Shown here piece after piece: positions 1-5,815 of a DNA stretch of 9,421 nt (position 1 is its first letter; each line of letters begins with the position of its first letter). The position numbers and the translations under genes are program-made. Location: assembly GCA_035711465.1 (NCBI GenBank), contig DASTCC010000364.1, forward strand, positions 1-9,421, given 5' to 3'. The notes under the pieces were generated by a model. The model made no database searches. It was given only the letters and a program-made list of their open reading frames with translations, and was not told where the DNA came from. Source of the stretch: DASTCC01 sp035711465 (GTDB lineage Bacteria > Acidobacteriota > Vicinamibacteria > Vicinamibacterales > SCN-69-37).

Positions 1-609
1 CGCGTCGGTTTCCGAGAGGCGCCCCAGCAACTGCTCGATCCGCACTTCGATCGAGATCTCCTCGGGCGGCAGCGGCACCGGCGGGCGCTCGCGCGCGCGC
101 TCGAGCACCACCTTGAACGCGGAGAGGAGGCTGAAGAGATCCACCTCCAGCTCCGGCTCGTAGTCCTCGCCGGCAAGCGCCTCGACGCGTGCGTCGGGCA
201 GCGTCCACTGTGCGCCGCGGAGCGTTTCCCGCTCGTGCAGGAGCTCCGCCGCGGCCTTGAACCGCTCGTGCTCGAGCAGCCGGCGGACGAGTGCGTCGCG
301 CGGGTCCTCCTCCTCGAGTTCCGTCCCGGCGGCGGTCTCCGGCCGTGGCAGCAGCATCCGGCTCTTGATGTGGATGAGCGTCGCCGCCATCACCAGGAAC
401 TCGCCGACGACCTCGAGGTTGAGCTCCTGCATGAGGTCGAGATAGTCGAGGTACTGCTGGGTGACCAGCGCGATCGGGATGTCGTAGATGTCCACCTCGT
501 GCTTCTTGATGAGGTGGAGGAGGAGGTCGAGGGGGCCTTCGAAGTTCTGGAGCCGGACCGGATAGGCTTCGAGGATCGACTCGAACTCGAGTTGCTGAGG
601 TTCTTCCAT
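1..609 (-). CDS. scpA: Segregation and condensation protein A (ScpA), 3' end cut by window edge
   Basis: ScpA is the kleisin subunit that joins SMC and ScpB in the bacterial condensin complex, which compacts and separates chromosomes in the cytoplasm. I read 203 codons from ATG at 609-607; the C-terminus lies beyond position 1. The N-terminal hallmark FEGPLDLLLHLI is at residues 23-34, followed by KKHEVDIYDIPI and a helical stretch with SRMLLPRP at 83-90, all typical of the ScpA SMC-neck-binding domain. An acidic linker (about 96-103) follows, as is usual. The family is normally about 240-280 residues, so roughly 40-70 are missing. It starts 9 bp after the trpS stop with no clear Shine-Dalgarno, suggesting translation coupled to trpS. 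scpB would be expected next, outside the window. Identification is secure. Confidence 0.95.
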   Translation of the reverse strand, partial: MEEPQQLEFESILEAYPVRLQNFEGPLDLLLHLIKKHEVDIYDIPIALVTQQYLDYLDLMQELNLEVVGEFLVMAATLIHIKSRMLLPRPETAAGTELEEEDPRDALVRRLLEHERFKAAAELLHERETLRGAQWTLPDARVEALAGEDYEPELEVDLFSLLSAFKVVLERARERPPVPLPPEEISIEVRIEQLLGRLSETDA

Positions 610-618
610 CGTCGCGGC

Positions 619-1620
619 TTAGTATCGCAGTTTTACGGCCGCGCGGACGCGGGCCATGGTCTCTTCGGCCACGGTCCTGGCGCGCCGGGACCCTTCGACC
701 AGCACGTCGCGCAGGTAGCCGGGCCGGGAGAGCGCCTGGGCGCGGCGCTCGCGCATCGGCGCCAGCATCGCGTTGATGGCCGCCGCGAGCTTCGTCTTGA
801 CCTCGACGTCGCCGACCTTGCCCTCGCGGTAGCGGACCTTGAGGTCGTCGACCTCGGCGCGATTGGGGTTGAAGGCGTCGTGGTAGATGAACACGGGATT
901 GCCTTCGACCGTGCCGGGGATGTCGGCGCGGATCCGCTTCGGGTCGGTGTACATCTGGCGGACCTTCCTGACGACGTCCTCGGCGGAATCGGCTAGGTCG
1001 ATGGTGTTGCCGTAGCTCTTGCTCATCTTCCGGTTGTCGAGGCCGGGAAGCCGCGGGACCGGCGTCAGGAGCGGCTGCGGCTCGACGAAGATCTCGCCGT
1101 AGAAGTTGTGGAACCGCCGCACCACTTCGCGCGAGAGCTCGAGGTGCGGGACCTGGTCCTCGCCCACCGGCACGAAGTGCGCGTTGTAGATGACGACGTC
1201 GGCCGTCTGCAGCAGCGGATAGCCGAGGAACCCGAGGCTCGACAGATCGCGATCGGTCAGCTGGTCGATCTGTTCCTTGTAGGTCGGCACCCGCTCGAGC
1301 CAGGGGATCGGCGTCACCATCTGGAGCAGCAGATAGAGCTCGGCATGCTCGGGCACCATCGACTGGACGAACAGCGTGCTCTTGCCCGGATCGATGCCGG
1401 CGGCGATCCAGTCGGCGACGTTGTCGAGCGCGTCGCCGACGATCGGCGCGGTGTCGGCATAGTGGCTCGTCAGCGCGTGCCAGTCGGCGACGAAGAAGAA
1501 GCAGTCGTACTGCTGCTGCAGCGCGACCCAGTTCTGCAGCGCGCCGACGAGATGCCCGAGATGAAGCCGTCCGGTCGGGCGCATCCCCGACACCACGCGT
1601 TTTCTCGCTACAGCAGCCAT
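619..1620 (-). CDS. trpS: Tryptophan--tRNA ligase (TrpRS)
   Basis: This class I aminoacyl-tRNA synthetase charges tRNA-Trp with tryptophan using ATP in the cytoplasm. The 333-residue length is normal for bacterial TrpRS. The start of the catalytic fold is SGMRPTGRLHLGHLVG, with the HIGH-type motif HLGH at residues 20-23. VPVGEDQ at 150-156 is the usual substrate-pocket segment, and the ATP-binding loop KMSKS is at 198-202. The C-terminal third is the helical anticodon-binding region. I chose ATG at 1620-1618 because the conserved protein begins there; the same frame stays open much further upstream, but that part opposes other genes and is not coding. The start overlaps the last 13 bp of the M50 protease gene, and an AGGA about 11 bases upstream could be its ribosome site. 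It is followed 9 bp later by scpA. Confidence 0.97.
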   Translation of the reverse strand: MAAVARKRVVSGMRPTGRLHLGHLVGALQNWVALQQQYDCFFFVADWHALTSHYADTAPIVGDALDNVADWIAAGIDPGKSTLFVQSMVPEHAELYLLLQMVTPIPWLERVPTYKEQIDQLTDRDLSSLGFLGYPLLQTADVVIYNAHFVPVGEDQVPHLELSREVVRRFHNFYGEIFVEPQPLLTPVPRLPGLDNRKMSKSYGNTIDLADSAEDVVRKVRQMYTDPKRIRADIPGTVEGNPVFIYHDAFNPNRAEVDDLKVRYREGKVGDVEVKTKLAAAINAMLAPMRERRAQALSRPGYLRDVLVEGSRRARTVAEETMARVRAAVKLRY

Positions 1621-2225
1621 GACAAGACGAAATCCTGGACCGGATAGATGAAACGGAAGCCGTCGAAGATCAGCAGCGCGTAGAGGATGAAGATCCCGTA
1701 CGGGCGCAGCTGATCGAAGATCCGCGCGATGCTCTCGGGCGCGATGCCGGCGAGGACGTTGCCGCCGTCGAGCGGCGGCACCGGGATCATGTTGAAGATC
1801 GCCAGCAGCACGTTCATGATGATCGTCAGCGTCAACAGCCGCCCCACCAGCTCGCCGCCGGCCACTTGCGGCTCGATGCCGGTGATCGTCATGATGGTCG
1901 CCGCGCCCACGGCGAGCACCAGGTTGCTCGCCGGCCCGGCGGCCGCGACGACGGCGAAGTCGCGCCGCGGCGCCTTCAGGTTCAGCATGCTCACCGGCAC
2001 CGGCTTCGCCCAGCCGATCAGCGGCGCGCCGGTCGAGAACGCGATCAGCGGGAACAGCACCGTGCCGATCCAGTCGATGTGCGCCAGCGGGTTGAGCGTG
2101 AGCCGCCCGAGCATGCGCGCGGTCGGATCGCCGAGGCGGTCCGCGGCCCAGGCGTGCGCCGCCTCGTGAAACGACAGCGACAGGATCAGGATGGCGAGCG
2201 TCGGGATCAGGTACTCGAGCGACAA
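1608..2225 (-). CDS. Site-2 protease-like M50 family membrane metalloprotease
   Basis: This is a 205-residue polytopic membrane protein of the small M50 (site-2 protease-like) type, predicted to cut substrates inside the cytoplasmic membrane using zinc. The zinc-binding motif HEAAH is at residues 20-24 in the first hydrophobic segment. The second conserved site, NMIPVPPLDGG, is at 145-155 and supplies the third metal ligand (Asp153). Between them are DRLGDPTARMLGRLTLNP (29-46) and AAGPASN (95-101), both typical of this subfamily. There is no PDZ domain, unlike RseP. The start is TTG at 2225-2223 with no evident Shine-Dalgarno; it fits family N-termini, which place HExxH about 20 residues in. 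The substrate is unknown. The gene overlaps trpS by 13 bp and lies first in the M50-trpS-scpA set, an order I recall from several bacterial phyla. Confidence 0.93.
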   Translation of the reverse strand: MSLEYLIPTLAILILSLSFHEAAHAWAADRLGDPTARMLGRLTLNPLAHIDWIGTVLFPLIAFSTGAPLIGWAKPVPVSMLNLKAPRRDFAVVAAAGPASNLVLAVGAATIMTITGIEPQVAGGELVGRLLTLTIIMNVLLAIFNMIPVPPLDGGNVLAGIAPESIARIFDQLRPYGIFILYALLIFDGFRFIYPVQDFVLSWLL

Positions 2226-2241
2226 GCGGGCTTCGACTGTA

Positions 2242-2270
2242 GCACGCGCGCGCCCTCGGCGCGCGCGTGC
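2242..2270. repeat. Perfect GC-rich inverted repeat (13 bp arms, 3-base loop)
   Basis: Left arm 2242-2254 and right arm 2258-2270 are exact reverse complements, mostly alternating C and G, with the loop CTC. As RNA on the minus strand it would form a very stable hairpin between the uvrC stop and the TTG start of the M50 gene, about 17 bases upstream of that start. No T-rich tract follows on either strand, so it is not a classical intrinsic terminator. It could stabilise the uvrC 3' end, attenuate read-through or hinder initiation of the next gene. Runs of alternating C and G could also form Z-DNA. Confidence 0.6.
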
Positions 2271-2273
2271 AGG

Positions 2274-2322
2274 CCGGTAGCCTGCAGCCCGCAGCCGGCA
2301 GCCCGCTGCCTGCAGCCGGCGG
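2274..2322. repeat. Degenerate heptamer array, consensus CCNGCAG
   Basis: Seven consecutive 7-base units fill the gap between the hairpin at 2242-2270 and the uvrC stop. They are CCGGTAG (2274), CCTGCAG (2281), CCCGCAG (2288), CCGGCAG (2295), CCCGCTG (2302), CCTGCAG (2309) and CCGGCGG (2316). The phase is kept without insertion. The units resemble one another too closely for chance in non-coding DNA, but none is under coding constraint. It is the first of three heptamer arrays in this window. Confidence 0.7.
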
Positions 2323-2327
2323 TCCGC

Positions 2328-4163
2328 CTAGGCGCCGGCGCCCGAGAAGTGACGCAGGACGGCGGCGGCGGCCTTGTCCCCGACCACCGCTTCCAGGTCC
2401 TGCCGGCTCGCCCGGCGCACGCCGGCCACCGATCCGAACGCGGTCAGCAGCTGTTTTCGCCGCCGCGGGCCGATTCCGGCGATGTCGTCGAGCTCCGAGC
2501 GCAGATCGCGTTTGCGCCGCGACTGGCGATGGAACGTGACGGCGAAGCGATGCGCCTCGTCGCGGATGCGCTGCAGCAGACGCAGACCGGCTGACTCGCG
2601 GGGCAGCACCAGGCCTTCGACACGGTCGCGCGTGAACAGCAGCTCCTCTTCTTTGGCCAGCCCGACCGCGACGAGCCGATCGAGCCCGAGATCGCGGAGC
2701 GAGACGTAGGCGGCCGCGAGCTGGCCTTTGCCGCCGTCGATGAGGATGAGGTCCGGAAACGGGCCGCCGGCCTCGAGCACGCGCTTGTAGCGGCGGAGCA
2801 CGACTTCCTGCATCGCGGCGACGTCGTCCTGCTGCGCGCCGCGGATGCGGAACTTGCGGTACTCGCCGCGCTTCATGCGGCCTTCGACGGCCACGACCAT
2901 GGACGCCACCGTCTCGCGCCCCTGCAGCGTCGAGATATCGAAGCACTCGATGCGTCGCGGCCGCGACGGCAGCGCGAGCGCACGCTGAATCTCCTCGAGC
3001 CCGGCGAACGCGGCGCCGGCGCCTTCGCTGAAATTCGCCTGATACGCCATCGCGGCGTTACGCATCGCCAGCTCGAGCAGGCCGCGCTTCTCGCCGCGCC
3101 GCGGCATGAGCACGCGGACGCGGCGGCCGGCGCGATCCGACAGCCAGCTCTCCTGCGCGGCCCGCTCGTCGTCTTCGAACGCGAGCGGCACGTGGACTTC
3201 CGGCGCCGGCTGCCGCTCGGCGTAGAACTGCTGCAGCGCCGCCTCGAGCACCTCGCGCTCGTCGAAGCTCGCCTTGCCGTTCGACTCGGCGAGCCCGCTC
3301 GCGTCGGTGACGAGCTCGGTGCGATCGCAGACGCGCCCGCGCCGCATCTGAAAGACCTCGACGACGGCGCCGGCCGGCCCGACGCGCAGGCCGAAGGCAT
3401 CGCGGTCGCCCATCGCCGGCGTCTCGACGCGGTTCAGCCGATCGCGCACCGTCTCGATCGTCCGGATCGCATCGCGCAGCTGCGCGGCGCGCTCGTAGCG
3501 CTCCTCGGAGGCGGCCAGCGTCATGTCGGCATGCAGCCGATCGATCAGCTCGTCCTGCCGGCCTTCGATCAGCAGCTGCGCCTGGTCGACGGCTTCGCGA
3601 TACCGCTCGAGCGAGCAGATCGACGCGACGCAGGGCGCGAGACAGCGCTTGATGTCGTACTCGAGGCACGGGCGCGCGCGCTTGCCGTCGATGACCTCAT
3701 TGCACGATCGAATCCCGAACAGCCGGTGGGTCAGGCTCATCGTCCGCCGCGCCACCAGGGCCGGCATGAACGGACCGGCGTAGACGTTGCCGTCGCGCTC
3801 GACGCGCCGCGCCACCAGCACGCGCGGCGCCGGCTCGGTGACGGTGAGCTGGAGGTAGGGATAGGTCTTGTCGTCGCGGAGGAGGACGTTGAAGCGCGGG
3901 TTGCGCTGCTTGATCAGCCGGTTTTCGAGCGCCAGCGCCTCGACCACCGAATCGGTGACGATGACCTCGAGCGTCGAGGCGTCACGCAGCAGCGCGTCGA
4001 TGCGCGGGCTGACGCCGGCGGCGCCCAGGTAGGAGCGGACGCGATCGCGGAGCACCCGCGCCTTGCCGACGTAGAGCGTCTCGCCGCCGGCGCCGAGGAA
4101 CAGATAGACGCCCGGTTGCTCGGGCAGGCGGCCGATCTGGCCCTTGAGATCGTGAATGGCCAT
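2328..4163 (-). CDS. uvrC: Excinuclease ABC subunit C (UvrC)
   Basis: UvrC makes both incisions in nucleotide excision repair after UvrA and UvrB have marked the lesion. The 611-residue protein has the full architecture. The N-terminal GIY-YIG nuclease (3' incision) is seen at GVYLF 18-22 and LYVGKA 30-35. Four cysteines at 154, 166, 174 and 178 match the [4Fe-4S] ligands of E. coli UvrC. A UVR motif that contacts UvrB lies near 203-238. The RNase H-like domain (5' incision) has catalytic Asp409 (ECFDIS), Asp476 (LIDGG) and His538 (DEAHRF). Tandem helix-hairpin-helix DNA-binding motifs are at about 556-606. The start is fixed at ATG 4163-4161, because an in-frame TAG lies one codon upstream. 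The gene diverges from the phosphatidyltransferase gene and has no clear Shine-Dalgarno. uvrA lies elsewhere in the window, not in the same operon. Confidence 0.97.
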   Translation of the reverse strand: MAIHDLKGQIGRLPEQPGVYLFLGAGGETLYVGKARVLRDRVRSYLGAAGVSPRIDALLRDASTLEVIVTDSVVEALALENRLIKQRNPRFNVLLRDDKTYPYLQLTVTEPAPRVLVARRVERDGNVYAGPFMPALVARRTMSLTHRLFGIRSCNEVIDGKRARPCLEYDIKRCLAPCVASICSLERYREAVDQAQLLIEGRQDELIDRLHADMTLAASEERYERAAQLRDAIRTIETVRDRLNRVETPAMGDRDAFGLRVGPAGAVVEVFQMRRGRVCDRTELVTDASGLAESNGKASFDEREVLEAALQQFYAERQPAPEVHVPLAFEDDERAAQESWLSDRAGRRVRVLMPRRGEKRGLLELAMRNAAMAYQANFSEGAGAAFAGLEEIQRALALPSRPRRIECFDISTLQGRETVASMVVAVEGRMKRGEYRKFRIRGAQQDDVAAMQEVVLRRYKRVLEAGGPFPDLILIDGGKGQLAAAYVSLRDLGLDRLVAVGLAKEEELLFTRDRVEGLVLPRESAGLRLLQRIRDEAHRFAVTFHRQSRRKRDLRSELDDIAGIGPRRRKQLLTAFGSVAGVRRASRQDLEAVVGDKAAAAVLRHFSGAGA

Positions 4164-4173
4164 GGGCTACTAT
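4144..4173 (+). promoter_or_regulatory. Candidate sigma70-type promoter for the phosphatidyltransferase gene
   Basis: TTGAGA at 4144-4149 and TACTAT at 4168-4173 are separated by 18 bases and each fits the -35/-10 consensus in 4 or 5 of 6 positions. Transcription would begin near 4180, giving a leader of about 40 bases to the GTG at 4219. The -35 box lies within the first codons of uvrC on the other strand. If this promoter is real, the ATG at 4156 cannot be the start of the downstream gene, because it would precede the transcript. This is a motif match only. Confidence 0.4.
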
Positions 4174-4218
4174 CCGGCCAGTTTTGCGGCCTTCGATCGC
4201 GCTCGGACCTCTACCCCT

Positions 4219-4992
4219 GTGACTTTCACTGGCGCCATCGGCCGGGTGGTCAACTTCCCGCTTCGGCTGATCATCGCCGTCTGCGTTCGGCTCGGGATCC
4301 ATCCCAATATTCTCACGTTCACCGGCGTGCTCATCAGCATCGCCGCCGGCTGGGCGCTGGCGCTGGGCCACTTCGTCACCAGCGGCGTGATCATGGTGCT
4401 GGCGTCGATCTTCGACTTCATCGACGGCAAGGTCGCGACCGAAACGGGCGCGGTCAGCAAGTTCGGCGGCTTCTGGGATTCGGTCATCGATCGCTTCTCG
4501 GACCTGGCGCTGTCGGTCGGCTTGATCGTCCTCTACTCGTCACTGCACCGCACCGATTACGTGCTGATCACCTCGATCGCGATGGTCTTCGCGACGATGA
4601 CGAGCTACACGCGCGCCCGCGCCGAATCGCTGCTGCCCAAGTGCAAGGTCGGCTTCATGGAGCGGCCCGAGCGCATCGTCCTCTTCATGATCGGCGCGTT
4701 CACCAACCGGATGGCGGCGGTGATGTGGGTGATCGGCGTGCTGTCGATCGTGACCGTGATCAACCGCATCCAATACACCTACGCCGTGCTCGAAGAGCGC
4801 CCTCAGCCGCGGCGAACGGGCTTCGCCGGCCTCTTCGTCCGCGCCTTCTACTGGACCGACGACCGCGCCACGCTCGCCTACGACCTGTGGGTGATCGCGA
4901 TTCTCGCGTTCGTGTGGCTCACCCCCCCGGACTGGCTAGGGGATCCCATGGCCGTCGGCGGGAAGGGGGTTGTTCAGTGGCTGTTCGGCTGA
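4219..4992 (+). CDS. CDP-alcohol phosphatidyltransferase family membrane protein
   Basis: Members of this family transfer a phosphatidyl group from CDP-diacylglycerol to an alcohol such as glycerol phosphate or inositol phosphate, making phospholipid head groups in the cytoplasmic membrane. The protein has several hydrophobic helices and the metal-binding signature. Counting from the upstream ATG at 4156, the motif residues are Asp87, Asp90, Gly91, Ala94, Gly104, Asp108 and Asp112. Thr95 stands where the signature normally has Arg. SYTRARAE (150-157) and GFMERPERIVLF (166-177) resemble phosphatidylglycerol- or phosphatidylinositol-phosphate synthases; the exact acceptor cannot be told. I give the GTG at 4219 (257 residues) as start because it clears uvrC and follows a promoter-like pair. 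ATG at 4156 (278 residues), directly after an in-frame TGA, is the other possibility but would overlap the uvrC start by 8 bp. Neither start has a good Shine-Dalgarno. Confidence 0.9.
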   Translation: MTFTGAIGRVVNFPLRLIIAVCVRLGIHPNILTFTGVLISIAAGWALALGHFVTSGVIMVLASIFDFIDGKVATETGAVSKFGGFWDSVIDRFSDLALSVGLIVLYSSLHRTDYVLITSIAMVFATMTSYTRARAESLLPKCKVGFMERPERIVLFMIGAFTNRMAAVMWVIGVLSIVTVINRIQYTYAVLEERPQPRRTGFAGLFVRAFYWTDDRATLAYDLWVIAILAFVWLTPPDWLGDPMAVGGKGVVQWLFG

Positions 4993-5020
4993 ACGCTGCA
5001 TCGCTTAGCGACTCGACGTC

Positions 5021-5140
5021 GACTTAGAACTTGGAACTCAGAACTCAGAACGCCGGTGCGGCGCTTTCGCGCCGACCAGTAGATTCTTCAATACGGCGCA
5101 AAAGCGCCGCACCAGCGTTCTGAGTTCCAAGTTTCAAGTT
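5021..5140. repeat. Inverted heptamer-array element with two internal hairpins
   Basis: This 120-base element lies between the convergent phosphatidyltransferase and tdk genes. The left side has four 7-base units: GACTTAG (5021), AACTTGG (5028), AACTCAG (5035) and AACTCAG (5042). The right side has three on the opposite strand: CTGAGTT (5120), CCAAGTT (5127) and TCAAGTT (5134). The arms 5023-5074 and 5094-5138 are reverse complements with four mismatches, apart from one extra heptamer on the left. Nested in each arm is a small perfect hairpin of CGGCGC and GCGCCG (5059-5074 with loop TTTC; 5094-5109 with loop AAAA). A 19-base spacer lies in the middle. It could end transcription from both sides by its structure, although no T-run follows the stems. 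It looks like a non-coding mobile or repeat-derived unit. The rest of the gap (4993-5020, 5141-5162) shows nothing recognisable. Confidence 0.8.
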
Positions 5141-5162
5141 GCAGAGCTCTTGACGCCAAAAG

Positions 5163-5729
5163 TCAGCCGGCCAGCGTGGGATCGAAGCACCGCCGACACC
5201 TGGCCTCGTACGTCCCCGAAGCGCCGACGAGCACGCGCTCCTTGGACGCCACCAGCCGCTGCGTGTGGCCGGCCGGGCCGCCGCAGATCATGCAGATCGC
5301 CAGCGTCTTGGTGACGTACTCGGCGATCGCCAGCAGCTGCGGCATCGGCTCGAACGGCTTGCCGAGGTAGTCGGTGTCGAGCCCGGCGATGATGACGCGC
5401 TGGCCGCCGTTGGCGAGCGCGGTGACGACCGCCGGCAGCTCGACGTCGAAGAACTGGCCCTCGTCGATGCCGACGACCTCGGTCGACGGATCGACCCGCT
5501 CGCGCAGCTCGGCCGCGCTCGAGACGTTCTCCGACGGAATCTTCATCTCGCTGTGCGAGACGATCTCGCCGTTGCTGTAGCGGTTGTCGATCGCCGGCTT
5601 GAAGATCTGCACCTTCTGCCGCGCGATCTGGGCGCGGCGCAGCCGGCGGATGAGCTCCTCGCTCTTGCCGCTGAACATGCTGCCGGTGATGACTTCGATC
5701 CAGCCGGTCTTGGGACGATCTAGAGGCAT
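5163..5729 (-). CDS. tdk: Thymidine kinase, TK1-like (type II)
   Basis: Tdk phosphorylates thymidine to dTMP with ATP in the cytoplasmic salvage pathway. From ATG at 5729-5727 the protein is 188 residues, normal for the family. The P-loop GSMFSGKS is at residues 16-23. VVGIDEGQFFD at 85-95 carries the Walker B Asp89 and the catalytic base Glu90. GLDTDYLGKPF at 116-126 is the usual following segment. A structural zinc site is formed by Cys146, Cys149, Cys178 and Cys181, and the lasso loop carries YEARC near 174-178. An in-frame ATG at 5807-5805 would add 26 residues, but those come from the heptamer repeat, so I reject it. The ribosome site is weak (GAAG close to the ATG). It lies 86 bp downstream of efp on the same strand, so the two may be co-transcribed through the palindrome between them. 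Confidence 0.96.
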   Translation of the reverse strand: MPLDRPKTGWIEVITGSMFSGKSEELIRRLRRAQIARQKVQIFKPAIDNRYSNGEIVSHSEMKIPSENVSSAAELRERVDPSTEVVGIDEGQFFDVELPAVVTALANGGQRVIIAGLDTDYLGKPFEPMPQLLAIAEYVTKTLAICMICGGPAGHTQRLVASKERVLVGASGTYEARCRRCFDPTLAG

Positions 5730-5750
5730 GGCTTCAAGAGCTCGCGTCGT

Positions 5751-5808
5751 GTTGGGGCTCGAGGCTTGGGCCTTGGGCGCGCCCAAGGCCCAAGGCCCGG
5801 GGCCCAAG
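5751..5808. repeat. Head-to-head heptamer array with perfect 30-base palindrome
   Basis: The efp-tdk gap holds 7-base units that change orientation at a two-base centre. On the left are GTTGGGG (5751), CTCGAGG (5758), CTTGGGC (5765) and CTTGGGC (5772). The bases GC follow at 5779-5780. On the right are GCCCAAG (5781), GCCCAAG (5788), GCCCGGG (5795) and GCCCAAG (5802). Positions 5765-5779 and 5780-5794 are perfect reverse complements with no spacer. In the efp-tdk transcript this would be a strong hairpin that could attenuate or process the message. No T-run follows, so it is not a canonical terminator. Confidence 0.75.
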
Positions 5809-5815
5809 GCACCGA

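Noticed and set aside
235..996. 253-codon plus-strand frame over scpA and trpS
   Set aside because: Antisense shadow of two well-recognised genes.
619..2946. 775-codon minus-strand frame containing TrpRS
   Set aside because: Only the last 333 residues look like protein. The upstream part is a shadow frame of the M50 and uvrC genes on the same strand, so it is not a fusion.
3192..5027. 611-codon open frame on the plus strand
   Set aside because: It runs antisense to uvrC and then out of frame through the phosphatidyltransferase gene; its translation is Arg/Ala/Asp-rich without any family motif. Long shadow frames are expected at this GC content.
5059..5109. Classical intrinsic terminators
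   Set aside because: The GC stems are good, but no run of T follows them on either strand, so I only suggest structure-based termination.
5021..5140. CRISPR array
   Set aside because: Units are 7 bases, directly adjacent and inverted around a centre; there are no spacers and no cas genes.
5730..5807. N-terminal extension of thymidine kinase from an upstream ATG
   Set aside because: The extra 26 residues are translation of the heptamer repeat, and family members start at the inner ATG.
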